A stretch of DNA of 31,548 bases, from positions 1 through 31,548 of the forward strand of contig NZ_CALLXM010000081.1 of NCBI RefSeq assembly GCF_937875265.1, read 5' to 3'. Below the pieces are notes generated by a model. It did not search any database and was not told where the DNA came from. It saw only the letters and a list, made by a program, of their open reading frames with translations. The translations under genes were made by a program, and so were the position numbers. Positions 7,822 to 15,533 of this stretch are shown here, one piece after another. Every line of letters starts with the position of its first letter. Position 1 is the stretch's first letter. Origin of the DNA: an uncultured Acetobacter sp. Its GTDB lineage: Bacteria > Pseudomonadota > Alphaproteobacteria > Acetobacterales > Acetobacteraceae.

Positions 7822-8973
7822 ATGAAAATATTCCTTCCAGATAACAATGGTCTGAAAACAGCCTATCACCTTAGTGGTAAGAGCGTATTGAATACGGTTC
7901 TACCGGATAATCCTGCACGCATTGTTTTTTCCGCAGCCCACGTCACAGCAGATCCTTTCAGTAAATCGGCTCCTTCAGGGAGAGCTGTAATTGACTGGCA
8001 CACAACAATGACCTTCCGGCACTATCTTGCTGGCCTGGGCCTGGGTATTGCGGAAGCCATGGATACGGCACAGCGGGGTATGGGGCTGGACTGGCCTAAT
8101 GCACTGGAATTGATAAAGCGTACCAAGGAAGAATTACCAGATGCACGGGTTGTAAACGGATGTGGCACGGACCATCTGGACCCGGCAGATGCCCGTACAC
8201 TGGATGACGTTATTAGGGCTTATCTGGAGCAAATTGAGGCCATCCAGCGTGTAGGGGGGCGTATTATTCTCATGGCAAGCCGCGCTCTTGTGCGTGTAGC
8301 AAAAAGTCCTGATGACTACAAACGTGTTTACGCCAGAGTGCTTGATTCCTGTGACGAACCTGTGGTTTTGCACTGGCTGGGAAGCGCATTTGATCCAGCT
8401 TTGGCGGGATACTGGGGGGCTAAAGATTTTGAGGGCGCTCTTGAAACTGCCCTGGACGTTATCGAGAGCAACAAAGATAAAGTCGACGGTATAAAAATTT
8501 CTCTCTTAGACAAGGAGAAAGAAATTCGTATGCGTCGTCGCCTTCCTGATAGTGTTAAAATGTACACGGGGGATGACTTCAACTACCCAGAGCTTATTGC
8601 TGGAGATGAGCAGGGTTACAGCCATGCATTGCTGGGGATTTTTGATCCTATCGCGCCCCTGGTCGCCAGTGCTGTGAACAAACTGGGGGAGGGTAAGAAA
8701 GAAGAATTTCATGCCCTCCTGGATCCCACTGTACCACTGGCACGGCTTATTTTTCAGGCTCCCACGCAGTACTACAAAACTGGTGTTGTGTTTCTGGCGT
8801 GGCTTAATGGATTTCAGAAACATTTCGTTATGCTGAACGGGGCTCAGTCCATGCGTAACCTCTCTTATTTCACAGAAATTTTTCGTTATGCAGACGGGTG
8901 TGGTTTGCTGAAGAGCCCGGATCTGGCTGTTGTGCGAATGCGTAGCCTTCTGGCGCTTTATGGGGTGGACTAA
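7822..8973 (+). CDS. DUF993 protein, DHDPS-like TIM-barrel aldolase/lyase
   Basis: A 383-residue member of the DUF993 group, annotated as dihydrodipicolinate-synthase-like. The chain shows the order expected for a class I aldolase barrel: VVLHWLG in the place of the DHDPS YN-P strand, then VDGIKISLLD, where Lys225 aligns with the Schiff-base lysine of GIKEATGD, then MYTGDDF, matching LLSGDD. The tyrosine of the DHDPS proton relay appears replaced by His in LHWLG. These alignments are by eye. It probably makes or breaks a carbon-carbon bond, and in a catabolic operon lacking thiolase it is the best candidate for the cleavage step. I chose ATG 7822; an in-frame TTG at 7810 overlapping the SDR stop would add four residues. 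The reaction is not established. Confidence 0.85.
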   Translation: MKIFLPDNNGLKTAYHLSGKSVLNTVLPDNPARIVFSAAHVTADPFSKSAPSGRAVIDWHTTMTFRHYLAGLGLGIAEAMDTAQRGMGLDWPNALELIKRTKEELPDARVVNGCGTDHLDPADARTLDDVIRAYLEQIEAIQRVGGRIILMASRALVRVAKSPDDYKRVYARVLDSCDEPVVLHWLGSAFDPALAGYWGAKDFEGALETALDVIESNKDKVDGIKISLLDKEKEIRMRRRLPDSVKMYTGDDFNYPELIAGDEQGYSHALLGIFDPIAPLVASAVNKLGEGKKEEFHALLDPTVPLARLIFQAPTQYYKTGVVFLAWLNGFQKHFVMLNGAQSMRNLSYFTEIFRYADGCGLLKSPDLAVVRMRSLLALYGVD

Positions 8974-8975
8974 GT

Positions 8976-9833
8976 ATGAGGGACTTCAGTCACTCAACGG
9001 CACATCTAGCCCTGAATACGGCAACCCTTGGGCATAATATGCCCGGCGCAGGTGCAGGGTGGTCTCCAGAGCAGACGCTGGATGCCTGCGCACGGCGTGG
9101 TATCGGCGGTATTGTTTTCTGGCGGCCGGAAATTGAAGGGCGGGCAGTTGCCATTGGGCAGTATGCCAGGCAGGTCGGAGTTAAAGTGGTTGGGCTTTGT
9201 CGTGCACCATTCCTTACAGGTCCACTTTCTTTCAAAAACAATACAGAAATTACAGATGATTTTCGTAAAGCGATTGATGAAACCGCATCTCTTGGCGGTA
9301 GTATATTGACAATTGTTGTGGGAGGGGTGGAGGTCGGAACTAAAGGTGTCAGGGAAAGTCTGAAGCGCGTAGCAGAACATTTGGCTTCAGTCCTTGCTTA
9401 TGCAGCTCAACGCGATGTCAGGTTAGCGCTGGAGCCTTTGCATCCAATGTATGGGGGAGATCGCTCTTGCCTGACAACAACGCGAGATGCGCTTGATTTG
9501 TGTGATCAGCTTGCTGATCCTAATATTGGAATTGCAATTGATGTCTATCATGTCTGGTGGGACACTGATTTTTCTCGCCAGATTGCACGCGCCCAAGGAA
9601 GGATTTTTGGTTTTCATCTTTGCGACTGGCTTGCTCATACCACGGATTTCTTGCTTGACCGTGGAATGATGGGGGATGGAGTGGCGGACTTGAAGAGCCT
9701 ACGCATGAGCGTTGAAAAAGAGGGTTATACTGGGTTTTGCGAAGTTGAAATTTTTTCTGAACATAACTGGTGGAAACGCGATCCGAATGAGGTGCTCGAT
9801 ATCATAGTGGAGCGTTTCCATACAGTATGCTGA
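8976..9833 (+). CDS. Sugar phosphate isomerase/epimerase-family TIM barrel
   Basis: A 285-residue protein of the xylose-isomerase-like/AP-endonuclease-2 barrel superfamily (IolE, IolI, hydroxypyruvate isomerase relatives). Expected divalent-metal ligands are visible in order: Glu153 in LALEPLHP, Asp189 and His192 in IAIDVYHVW, His214 in FGFHLCDW, and Glu256 or Glu258 in CEVEIFSE. It starts two bases after the stop of the DUF993 gene, so the two are cotranscribed and probably act on successive intermediates. Members catalyse isomerisation, epimerisation, dehydration or beta-elimination on hydroxylated carbonyl compounds. Its presence suggests that the substrate carries hydroxyl groups rather than being a plain fatty acid. 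Exact reaction unknown. Confidence 0.88.
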   Translation: MRDFSHSTAHLALNTATLGHNMPGAGAGWSPEQTLDACARRGIGGIVFWRPEIEGRAVAIGQYARQVGVKVVGLCRAPFLTGPLSFKNNTEITDDFRKAIDETASLGGSILTIVVGGVEVGTKGVRESLKRVAEHLASVLAYAAQRDVRLALEPLHPMYGGDRSCLTTTRDALDLCDQLADPNIGIAIDVYHVWWDTDFSRQIARAQGRIFGFHLCDWLAHTTDFLLDRGMMGDGVADLKSLRMSVEKEGYTGFCEVEIFSEHNWWKRDPNEVLDIIVERFHTVC

Positions 9834-9848
9834 TTTTTGGAGAATAAA

Positions 9849-10610
9849 ATGAAAATTCTCGTACCAATAAAGAGAGTTGTTGACTATAATGTAAGAGTCC
9901 GTGTGCGTACAGACGGTTCTGGTCTTGAGCTTAATAACGTCAAGATGTCCATGAATCCTTTTGATGAAATTGCTTTGGAAGAAGCTGTTCGGTTGAAAGA
10001 AAAGGGGGTTGCAACAGAGGTCATTGCGATCTCTATTGGTGTTCCTCAGGCAAAAGATACACTTCGAACGGCTTTAGCTATGGGAGCAGATAGGGCTATT
10101 CTTGTGCATGCGACGGACGATGTATGTCAGGACATAGAGCCTCTTTCCGTTGCGCGTATTCTGGAAAAAATTATCAAGTCTGAAGCACCGCAGTTGGTTA
10201 TTGCGGGTAAACAAGCGATTGATAACGATATGAACGCAACAGGTCAAATGCTTGCAGCGGCATTGGGATGGGGGCAGGCAACCTATGCTTCTGCTATAGA
10301 AGTACAGAACAATACGGTACTTGTGACACGGGAAATTGATGGCGGCTTGCAAACTCTGTGTCTCAAACTTCCGGCTGTGGTTACAACGGACTTGAGACTC
10401 AACCAACCTCGATATGTTGCTTTGCCAGCTATTATGAAGGCAAAGAAAAAAACGATTGATGAAATTTCTATTAAGACATTGGGCATTGATATAACGCCGC
10501 GACTGAGCATTCTCAGCACCGCAGAGCCTCCAAAAAGGCAGGCGGGTATCAAAGTGAAGTCCGTTGATGAACTGGTTTCCAAACTGAAAAATGAAGCGGG
10601 AGTCCTGTAA
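9849..10610 (+). CDS. etfB: Electron transfer flavoprotein, beta subunit
   Basis: EtfB, 253 residues, binds AMP and with EtfA carries electrons from acyl-CoA dehydrogenase to the quinone pool. The family start MKILVPIKRVVDYNVRVRV is present, then MNPFDEIALEEAVRLKEKG, the nucleotide segment ALAMGADRAILV, and KQAIDNDMNATGQMLA. The C-terminal recognition-loop region LSILSTAEPPKR is also present. I chose ATG 9849, with TTTGGAG upstream, over a TTG at 9837. It lies 15 bases after the isomerase gene in the same operon. Its stop overlaps the EtfA start by one base (TAATG). A second, local ETF pair suggests it serves the neighbouring dehydrogenase specifically. No ETF:quinone oxidoreductase gene is nearby. 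Confidence 0.96.
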   Translation: MKILVPIKRVVDYNVRVRVRTDGSGLELNNVKMSMNPFDEIALEEAVRLKEKGVATEVIAISIGVPQAKDTLRTALAMGADRAILVHATDDVCQDIEPLSVARILEKIIKSEAPQLVIAGKQAIDNDMNATGQMLAAALGWGQATYASAIEVQNNTVLVTREIDGGLQTLCLKLPAVVTTDLRLNQPRYVALPAIMKAKKKTIDEISIKTLGIDITPRLSILSTAEPPKRQAGIKVKSVDELVSKLKNEAGVL

Positions 10611-11545
10611 TGTCTGTTCTGATTTTGGCTGAGGTGCATGATGGGCACCTTCTGACCGACCAATTGGCCCGGACTCTAACGGCTATCATTCCGCTTGGTG
10701 AGGCCGATATCCTTATTACAGGGCAGAATTGTAAAGTTGCAGCTGATGAGGCTGCCCAGTTCAAAGGGGTTGCCAAAGTTATTCTTGCGGAGGGGCCTTC
10801 TCTTGCTCATGGTCTGGCGGAACCCTTAGCTATTCTTTTGCAGAGCCAGGGTCATGCGTACACACATATTGTTGCAGCCGCGACGGCATTTTCCAGAAAT
10901 ATTTTGCCGCGTGCAGCAATGTTGCTGAATGTAATGGTTCTGTCTGATATTACGCGTGTGATAAATGATGAAACATTCGAACGCCCTATTTATGCAGGCA
11001 ATGCTGTACAAACAGTGCGATCACATGACCCCATAAAAATATTTACTCTGCGCACGGCAGCGTTTTCTCCTGCCTGTTTGACCGATGGAAGTGCAGTACC
11101 CATTGAAAATCTTTCTGCGCCGGTTGACCCCGAACTTTCAGTATGGGTGGAAGATAAAACTATTGTATCTGAAAGGCCTAATTTAACATCAGCAAAAATT
11201 ATTATTTCTGGTGGGCGTGGTCTGGGTTCGGAAGAAAATTTCTCTCAAATTACGGCTCTGGCTGATAAACTTGGTGGGGCAGTGGGTGCGAGCCGTGCCG
11301 CTGTTGATGCAGGCTATGCTCCCAATGACTGGCAGGTTGGTCAGACTGGAAAAATAGTAGCGCCCGAGTTATACATTGCCGTTGGAATTTCCGGGGCTAT
11401 TCAGCATTTGGCTGGAATAAAAGATTCCAAAATAATAGTGGCCATTAATAAAGATGAAGAAGCTCCGATTTTCCAGGTTGCAGATTATGGTTTGGTAGGT
11501 GATCTATTTAAAATATTACCAGAGTTAACTGATAAGCTATTGTAA
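10610..11545 (+). CDS. etfA: Electron transfer flavoprotein, alpha subunit
   Basis: EtfA, 311 residues, the FAD-carrying partner of EtfB. The N-terminal Rossmann-like domain (about residues 1-190) is followed by the conserved FAD domain: ISGGRGLGSEENF, LGGAVGASRAAVDAG, VGQTGKIVAPELYIAVGISG AIQH (read as one stretch), and INKDEEAPIFQVADYGLVGD. All expected FAD contacts appear intact. It is the last gene of the six-gene operon begun by the acyl-CoA dehydrogenase and ends just before an AT-rich hairpin with a T run. Length and motif order are standard. Function is secure; the specific electron donor is inferred from the operon. Confidence 0.96.
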   Translation: MSVLILAEVHDGHLLTDQLARTLTAIIPLGEADILITGQNCKVAADEAAQFKGVAKVILAEGPSLAHGLAEPLAILLQSQGHAYTHIVAAATAFSRNILPRAAMLLNVMVLSDITRVINDETFERPIYAGNAVQTVRSHDPIKIFTLRTAAFSPACLTDGSAVPIENLSAPVDPELSVWVEDKTIVSERPNLTSAKIIISGGRGLGSEENFSQITALADKLGGAVGASRAAVDAGYAPNDWQVGQTGKIVAPELYIAVGISGAIQHLAGIKDSKIIVAINKDEEAPIFQVADYGLVGDLFKILPELTDKLL

Positions 11546-11558
11546 AATATTCAATCCC

Positions 11559-11587
11559 TTAGAAAAAAGTTTATTTTTCTAAATTTT
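11559..11587 (+). terminator. Probable intrinsic terminator of the etf operon
   Basis: TTAGAAAAA (11559-11567) pairs with TTTTTCTAA (11574-11582) across a 6-base loop, and a T run follows. It starts 14 bases after the etfA stop. The stem is AT-rich and therefore weak, but the position is right. Confidence 0.5.
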
Positions 11588-11723
11588 TATAATACTCAAC
11601 GTAAAATAAAAAATTTTCAAAAATACGAGAAGAGGGTGGAAGAATGATTGACGTCTTGTTTGTAACGCTCTATCCAGTTACTTGCGAGGCAACAAAAGTG
11701 TAAAAACACGAGCCGCATGAAAA

Positions 11724-11737
11724 TAAAAAACTGGTTA
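11724..11737 (+). promoter_or_regulatory. Degenerate operator half-site upstream of the porin gene
   Basis: TAAAAAACTGGTTA keeps the right half TGGTTA and the central AC of O2 but has lost the left half. It lies about 200 bases before the porin start. It may bind the same regulator weakly; chance is a real alternative in this AT-rich spacer. Confidence 0.3.
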
Positions 11738-11836
11738 ACAATAAAAAGAAAGATGGCCAGATGAGTGTTAAAAGAAAAAGTAAAAAGTGACGGATGTCGA
11801 TTGAGCGGTGCAAACCGTTTAGTGGTCTCACGCCAG

Positions 11837-11856
11837 AAGGCTTAAGAAGCTTTTTT
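11837..11856 (+). terminator. Terminator-like hairpin upstream of the porin gene
   Basis: AAGGCTT (11837-11843), loop AAG, AAGCTTT (11847-11853) forms a seven-pair stem with one G-U pair, continuing into a run of six T (11851-11856). It sits 84 bases before the chosen porin start, so it could end a small transcript from the upstream spacer or act as an attenuator. Confidence 0.4.
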
Positions 11857-11939
11857 ACATAAATAATGCAAAGACATACTTTTTAGAAAGTCAGATGTTT
11901 CTGATAGAGGTATGTCTGCGCTCCCGATTGGTGTTCATT

Positions 11940-13493
11940 ATGAAGACCATCTCTGCATCTAAACCGCCATTTATTCTCCTGTTCGCCATGTTGGCTATTG
12001 GTATCATACAGGTTGCTTTTGCCCAGGGTATCTCCAATGGGCAAGTTACAGCCAATGGAAAAAATAAGATGGTGGTTAATTCTATAAAAAATACTGTTTC
12101 TGTAACAGCTAAACGGAAACAAAAAGGTTTTTGGGATGAGAACCGTCTCCCTGATTTTTTGCAGGATAATGCTGCGGCATCATCTCAGCAAAAAGAACAA
12201 GCCGGTATGCAAGCCAGCCCATTAGGTTCAGCCTGGTCTGAAGTGCGAATTGTTCCAAAAGATGACCGTGTTTTCGGAACATTAGGTGGATTCCGTACAA
12301 AAATGGAACAACATGGTTTTACTTTCACCTTAACGTATCTGACTGAAACATTAGGAGACGTTATGGGCGGCAGAAAGCGTGGCATAACCTATACGCATCA
12401 GGTCGTGATGGGGACTGATCTCGATTTTGAAAAAATGTTTCATTGGAAAGGTTCCTCTTTCCATATGCTCGGTATCCAACGTGCAGGTCGCAATATTGCA
12501 ACGGATTATATGGGAGTAACGCCACTTACTCAACCGCAGGAAGACTATGGGGCAGGAGGAAATGTTCTATATAAATTGGTATATATGTATATGGAACAAT
12601 ATTTTTTCGCAAAAAAACTTATTATTGATTACGGACGTATGCCTGCGAATATGAAATTCGGCACATCTTATCTAGGGTGTTATGCTTTGAATATGATCAC
12701 CTGCGCTCATCCTTCAGGGCTTTCTAATGTTACAAAGTGGCGATCCTGGCCATTTTCGCAGTGGGGCATTATGGCGCGGGTTAATCCCGGTTATCACCTG
12801 TATGCTCAGGCAGGGCTTTATGAAGTCTCTCCAACAGAAGGAGGGAAAGCAGGTTTCAACTTTTCTTTTGCTCAAAATGGTTTTGTAATTCCGGTAGAAA
12901 TTGGTTGGGAACCTGTCTTAGGAGCAAGCAAACTTAATGGGCATTATAAGCTGGGAGGTTATGCTGACACATCAGATCATTCTGACCCTTTTACGTCTAC
13001 AGACGGCAGGCCGAAACTGGTTTCTCATTTAGCTGGAAAAATAGAGCGTCAGAGAGGCGCATGGTATGTGGGAGCAGACCAGATGGTGTACCGGTACGGT
13101 TCTGCCGCGAACCAGGGCATCATATTTTATGGTCTTGCTGGCTGGAATATGGGTGCATCACTTCCCAATCAAAGCCAGTATACGCTAGGAATTATTTCCC
13201 AAGGTATGTTCCCGAGCAGAATAACGGATGCGATCTCATTTTTTTGGACCCGGCAGGTAGTAAATAAAAAAATTACCCGCCAACAGGAAATGCAAGCAGA
13301 TATGGGGGTGCCACTGCTTAATGGTGTTGCCGCACCGCAATCCAGTTTCCAGGTGTTGGAGTTGACGTATACGACGTTTATTGGCCGCGGAATCAAACTT
13401 CTTCCTGATCTTCAATATATTATTAACCCTGATGCCAACAAAGTTTATCCTAATGCGTTACTTGCAGGGTTTCGTTTGGTTGCGCAGTTTTGA
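11940..13493 (+). CDS. OprB-family carbohydrate-selective porin
   Basis: Outer-membrane beta-barrel porin of 517 residues that lets small hydrophilic substrates enter the periplasm. The N-terminus has lysine, a hydrophobic core and a likely signal-peptidase site after AFA (about residue 29). A linker rich in Lys, Asn and Gln is followed by the OprB domain with GFTFTLTYLTETLGDVMGG, IDYGRMPANMKFGTSYLGC and a C-terminus ending in phenylalanine (LVAQF), as outer-membrane proteins require. I chose ATG 11940 because the signal peptide begins there; an ATG at 11895, which has a slightly better AGAAAG upstream, would add 15 residues. It follows the catabolic operon and precedes the MFS carrier, which together suggest outer- and inner-membrane uptake of the same polar substrate. 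Confidence 0.88.
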   Translation: MKTISASKPPFILLFAMLAIGIIQVAFAQGISNGQVTANGKNKMVVNSIKNTVSVTAKRKQKGFWDENRLPDFLQDNAAASSQQKEQAGMQASPLGSAWSEVRIVPKDDRVFGTLGGFRTKMEQHGFTFTLTYLTETLGDVMGGRKRGITYTHQVVMGTDLDFEKMFHWKGSSFHMLGIQRAGRNIATDYMGVTPLTQPQEDYGAGGNVLYKLVYMYMEQYFFAKKLIIDYGRMPANMKFGTSYLGCYALNMITCAHPSGLSNVTKWRSWPFSQWGIMARVNPGYHLYAQAGLYEVSPTEGGKAGFNFSFAQNGFVIPVEIGWEPVLGASKLNGHYKLGGYADTSDHSDPFTSTDGRPKLVSHLAGKIERQRGAWYVGADQMVYRYGSAANQGIIFYGLAGWNMGASLPNQSQYTLGIISQGMFPSRITDAISFFWTRQVVNKKITRQQEMQADMGVPLLNGVAAPQSSFQVLELTYTTFIGRGIKLLPDLQYIINPDANKVYPNALLAGFRLVAQF

Positions 13494-13525
13494 AATGCGT
13501 CTGGTTTATGCTCGTGCGCGAGAAG

Positions 13526-13550
13526 TCTGCAGATAACCGCAGATATTTTT
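13526..13550 (+). terminator. Weak terminator-like hairpin after the porin gene
   Basis: TCTGC (13526-13530) and GCAGA (13539-13543) can pair around an 8-base loop and are followed by TATTTTTG. The stem is only five pairs, so this is a marginal intrinsic terminator or partial attenuator between porin and transporter. Confidence 0.3.
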
Positions 13551-13584
13551 GTATCTCCTATAAAAAAAAGAACTGGAGGTTGTT

Positions 13585-14865
13585 ATGGTTGGTAGATATC
13601 GCTGGATAATATGCGGGCTTCTTTTTGCAGCAACAACGATTAATTATGTGGATCGTCAGGTTCTTAGTCTACTGAAACCTCTTTTGGAACAGAAATTCAG
13701 CTGGACCGAAAAAGATTACAGCTATTTGGTAATTGTTTTTCAGGCTTGTTACGCTTTAGGTTTCATCTCCTTTGGAAAACTGGTTGATAAAATTGGCACC
13801 CGTTTTGGATATGGCGTTTGCATGTTTGTCTGGAGTATTGCTTCGGTCAGCCACGCCTTTGTTGGAGGCACGGCAACGTTCGCTGCTGTCCGTGGTCTGC
13901 TTGGCTTTGGAGAGTCTGGTAATTTCCCATCGGCTTTAAAGGCCGTATCGGAATGGTTCCCTTCTATAGAACGTTCCTTGGCTGTGGGCATAGTTACAGC
14001 GGGCACCAGCATTGGTGCTATTATGGCTCCTGCCACGGTGCCGTGGCTTGCTGTGATGTATGGCTGGCAGGCTGCTTTTATCATTACAGGCCTGTCTGGT
14101 TTTGTGTGGTTGATGATCTGGTTCCGTATCTATCGTTTGCCGGAAGACACAGCTCGTCTTTCCAGTGAAGAACTACATTATATTCGCCATGATCCCAGTA
14201 ATATTCAGATTCCGGAGTTTAAAGGGCGCTGGATTGATCTTCTGAAAATGAAAGAGACATGGGCGTTTGCAATTGGAAAAATGATTACAGATCCTATCTG
14301 GTTCTTTATCCTGTTCTGGTTGCCGTCATATTTCTCTGATCGATACCATCTTGATCTGCAGCATATTGGGTTTCCGTTGATGGCGGTCTATTGTTCGACT
14401 TCTGTAGGGAGTGTGGGTGGTGGTTGGATCTCGTCTTATCTTATCGGTAAAGGCTGGAAGACTGGTGCCGCCCGTAGCTTTACCATGTTGATTATGGCGT
14501 TACTGGTGGTGCCGCTGTGTTTTTCTGCGCAGGTGGATACCATGTGGGCCATGGTCGCATTGCTCAGTCTTGCGGCAGCAGCTCATCAAGGCTGGTCTGC
14601 AAATATATATTCTATGCCAGCAGATTATTTCCCTAAAAGCATGATTGCGTCTGTACAGGGAATAGGTGGGATGGTCGGCTCTGTCGGCGGTATGCTTTTT
14701 CCGGTTTTTGTCGGGGTTGTGCTGGACCATTACAAGGCAATCCATAGCATTAATACGGGCTACTATATCCTGTTTATTGTCTGTGGCAGCGCCTATGTTA
14801 TAGCATGGCTGATCATCCAGATGTTAACGAGAACAAAAATACCTATGGAAAATGCTGCAAGTTAA
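13585..14865 (+). CDS. MFS transporter, ExuT-like anion:cation symporter
   Basis: Inner-membrane carrier of 426 residues with the 12-helix MFS pattern. The first helix ends in TTINYVDRQVLSLLKP, the signature of the hexuronate/galactonate (ExuT/DgoT) branch of the anion:cation symporters. GKLVDKIGTRFGYG is the loop 2-3 motif A, and LLGFGESGNFPSALKAVSEWF matches the conserved helix 4-5 segment of this branch. A strong CTGGAGG precedes the ATG. Its position after the porin and the catabolic genes suggests uptake of a sugar acid or other hydroxylated carboxylate, proton-coupled. That would fit a pathway that joins sugar-type TIM barrels with acyl-CoA chemistry. Substrate is inferred from family only. 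Confidence 0.9.
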   Translation: MVGRYRWIICGLLFAATTINYVDRQVLSLLKPLLEQKFSWTEKDYSYLVIVFQACYALGFISFGKLVDKIGTRFGYGVCMFVWSIASVSHAFVGGTATFAAVRGLLGFGESGNFPSALKAVSEWFPSIERSLAVGIVTAGTSIGAIMAPATVPWLAVMYGWQAAFIITGLSGFVWLMIWFRIYRLPEDTARLSSEELHYIRHDPSNIQIPEFKGRWIDLLKMKETWAFAIGKMITDPIWFFILFWLPSYFSDRYHLDLQHIGFPLMAVYCSTSVGSVGGGWISSYLIGKGWKTGAARSFTMLIMALLVVPLCFSAQVDTMWAMVALLSLAAAAHQGWSANIYSMPADYFPKSMIASVQGIGGMVGSVGGMLFPVFVGVVLDHYKAIHSINTGYYILFIVCGSAYVIAWLIIQMLTRTKIPMENAAS

Positions 14866-14874
14866 GGCGTTACT

Positions 14875-14883
14875 TGCTATAAT
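14875..14883 (+). promoter_or_regulatory. Extended -10 promoter of the SCO1 gene
   Basis: TGCTATAAT is a perfect extended -10 element. It ends 6 bases before ATG 14890, so transcription would begin at or next to the start codon, giving a leaderless or nearly leaderless mRNA. The -35 region is poor, which is acceptable for extended -10 promoters. No Shine-Dalgarno sequence is present. Confidence 0.5.
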
Positions 14884-14889
14884 CCAGCC

Positions 14890-15531
14890 ATGAAGCAGAA
14901 AAGCCGCCGAAAACAGAGTGCGCCGGGAAAGAGTTTCTTTTCCACCCTACAGGGCTGGAAAACGGTTCTTCCAATTGTTGCTGTGGTCGTTATCCTACTT
15001 TCTGGCGCAACCGGACTGCGGGCGATGCTTACTTCGCAGCATCGTGTTCAGATAGGCGGCCCTTATACTCTGCTAGACGGTCAAGGGCAGGCAGTTACAC
15101 AGGAAGCGTTTCACGGGCATTATACGCTTATCTACTTTGGTTATACGCATTGTGTGGATGTGTGTCCTTTAACTCTTGCAACTGTGTCGTCTGCTCTGGA
15201 TGAGCTTGGAAGGCAAAAACAAAGTATTATGCCCATTTTCATCTCGGTTGATCCTGAACGTGATACGCCAGAGGTTGTGCTGAACTACGTCCAGCGTTTT
15301 TCCCCACGAATTATTGGTCTGACGGGGACCGAAGCCCAGCTGCAACCGGTCATGAAGGCATTTCATGTCTCGGCGCGGCATCGGGCCGGTAACGGGGAAG
15401 GGTATCTCGTGGACCATAGTTCTCTGCTCTATCTGATGGATGGGCAGAATCATTTGGTTGGTATGATACCTGTTGACTCCAGCGCTCATCAGATTGCAGC
15501 CGAGATTAGACGGCTTTTACCATCATCCTGA
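14890..15531 (+). CDS. SCO1/SenC/PrrC-family copper protein
   Basis: A membrane-anchored thioredoxin-fold protein of 213 residues involved in copper delivery to respiratory oxidases or thiol redox control. A basic N-terminus (residues 1-26) is followed by one transmembrane helix (about 27-47, WKTVLPIVAVVVILLSG) and the periplasmic domain. The copper ligands are present: Cys88 and Cys92 in the CX3C motif THCVDVCPLT, and His176 in LVDHSSLLYL. FISVDPERDTPEVV is a second family hallmark. Its start lacks a ribosome-binding site and sits right behind an extended -10. It ends two bases from the stop of the convergent PepSY gene. Its job may be linked to the metal-uptake genes on the other strand. 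Confidence 0.93.
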   Translation: MKQKSRRKQSAPGKSFFSTLQGWKTVLPIVAVVVILLSGATGLRAMLTSQHRVQIGGPYTLLDGQGQAVTQEAFHGHYTLIYFGYTHCVDVCPLTLATVSSALDELGRQKQSIMPIFISVDPERDTPEVVLNYVQRFSPRIIGLTGTEAQLQPVMKAFHVSARHRAGNGEGYLVDHSSLLYLMDGQNHLVGMIPVDSSAHQIAAEIRRLLPSS

Positions 15532-15533
15532 AG

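Larger units (their letters stand above)
11546..11939. other. AT-rich intergenic region between etfA and the porin gene
   Basis: About 390 bases with two terminator-like hairpins (11559-11587 and 11837-11856), an operator half-site at 11724-11737, a related AAGTAACTGGAT stretch on the minus strand near 11673-11684, and tiny open frames of 19, 15 and 9 codons beginning at 11644, 11718 and 11761. The 19-codon frame has a purine-rich stretch upstream. None of the small frames has independent support. The stretch between the hairpins could be a small RNA or a porin leader. Confidence 0.45.

Noticed and set aside
11644..11790. Chain of tiny open frames (19, 15 and 9 codons) with overlapping starts and stops
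   Set aside because: Too short for any family evidence in AT-rich DNA where such frames arise by chance; kept only as a remark in the spacer entry.
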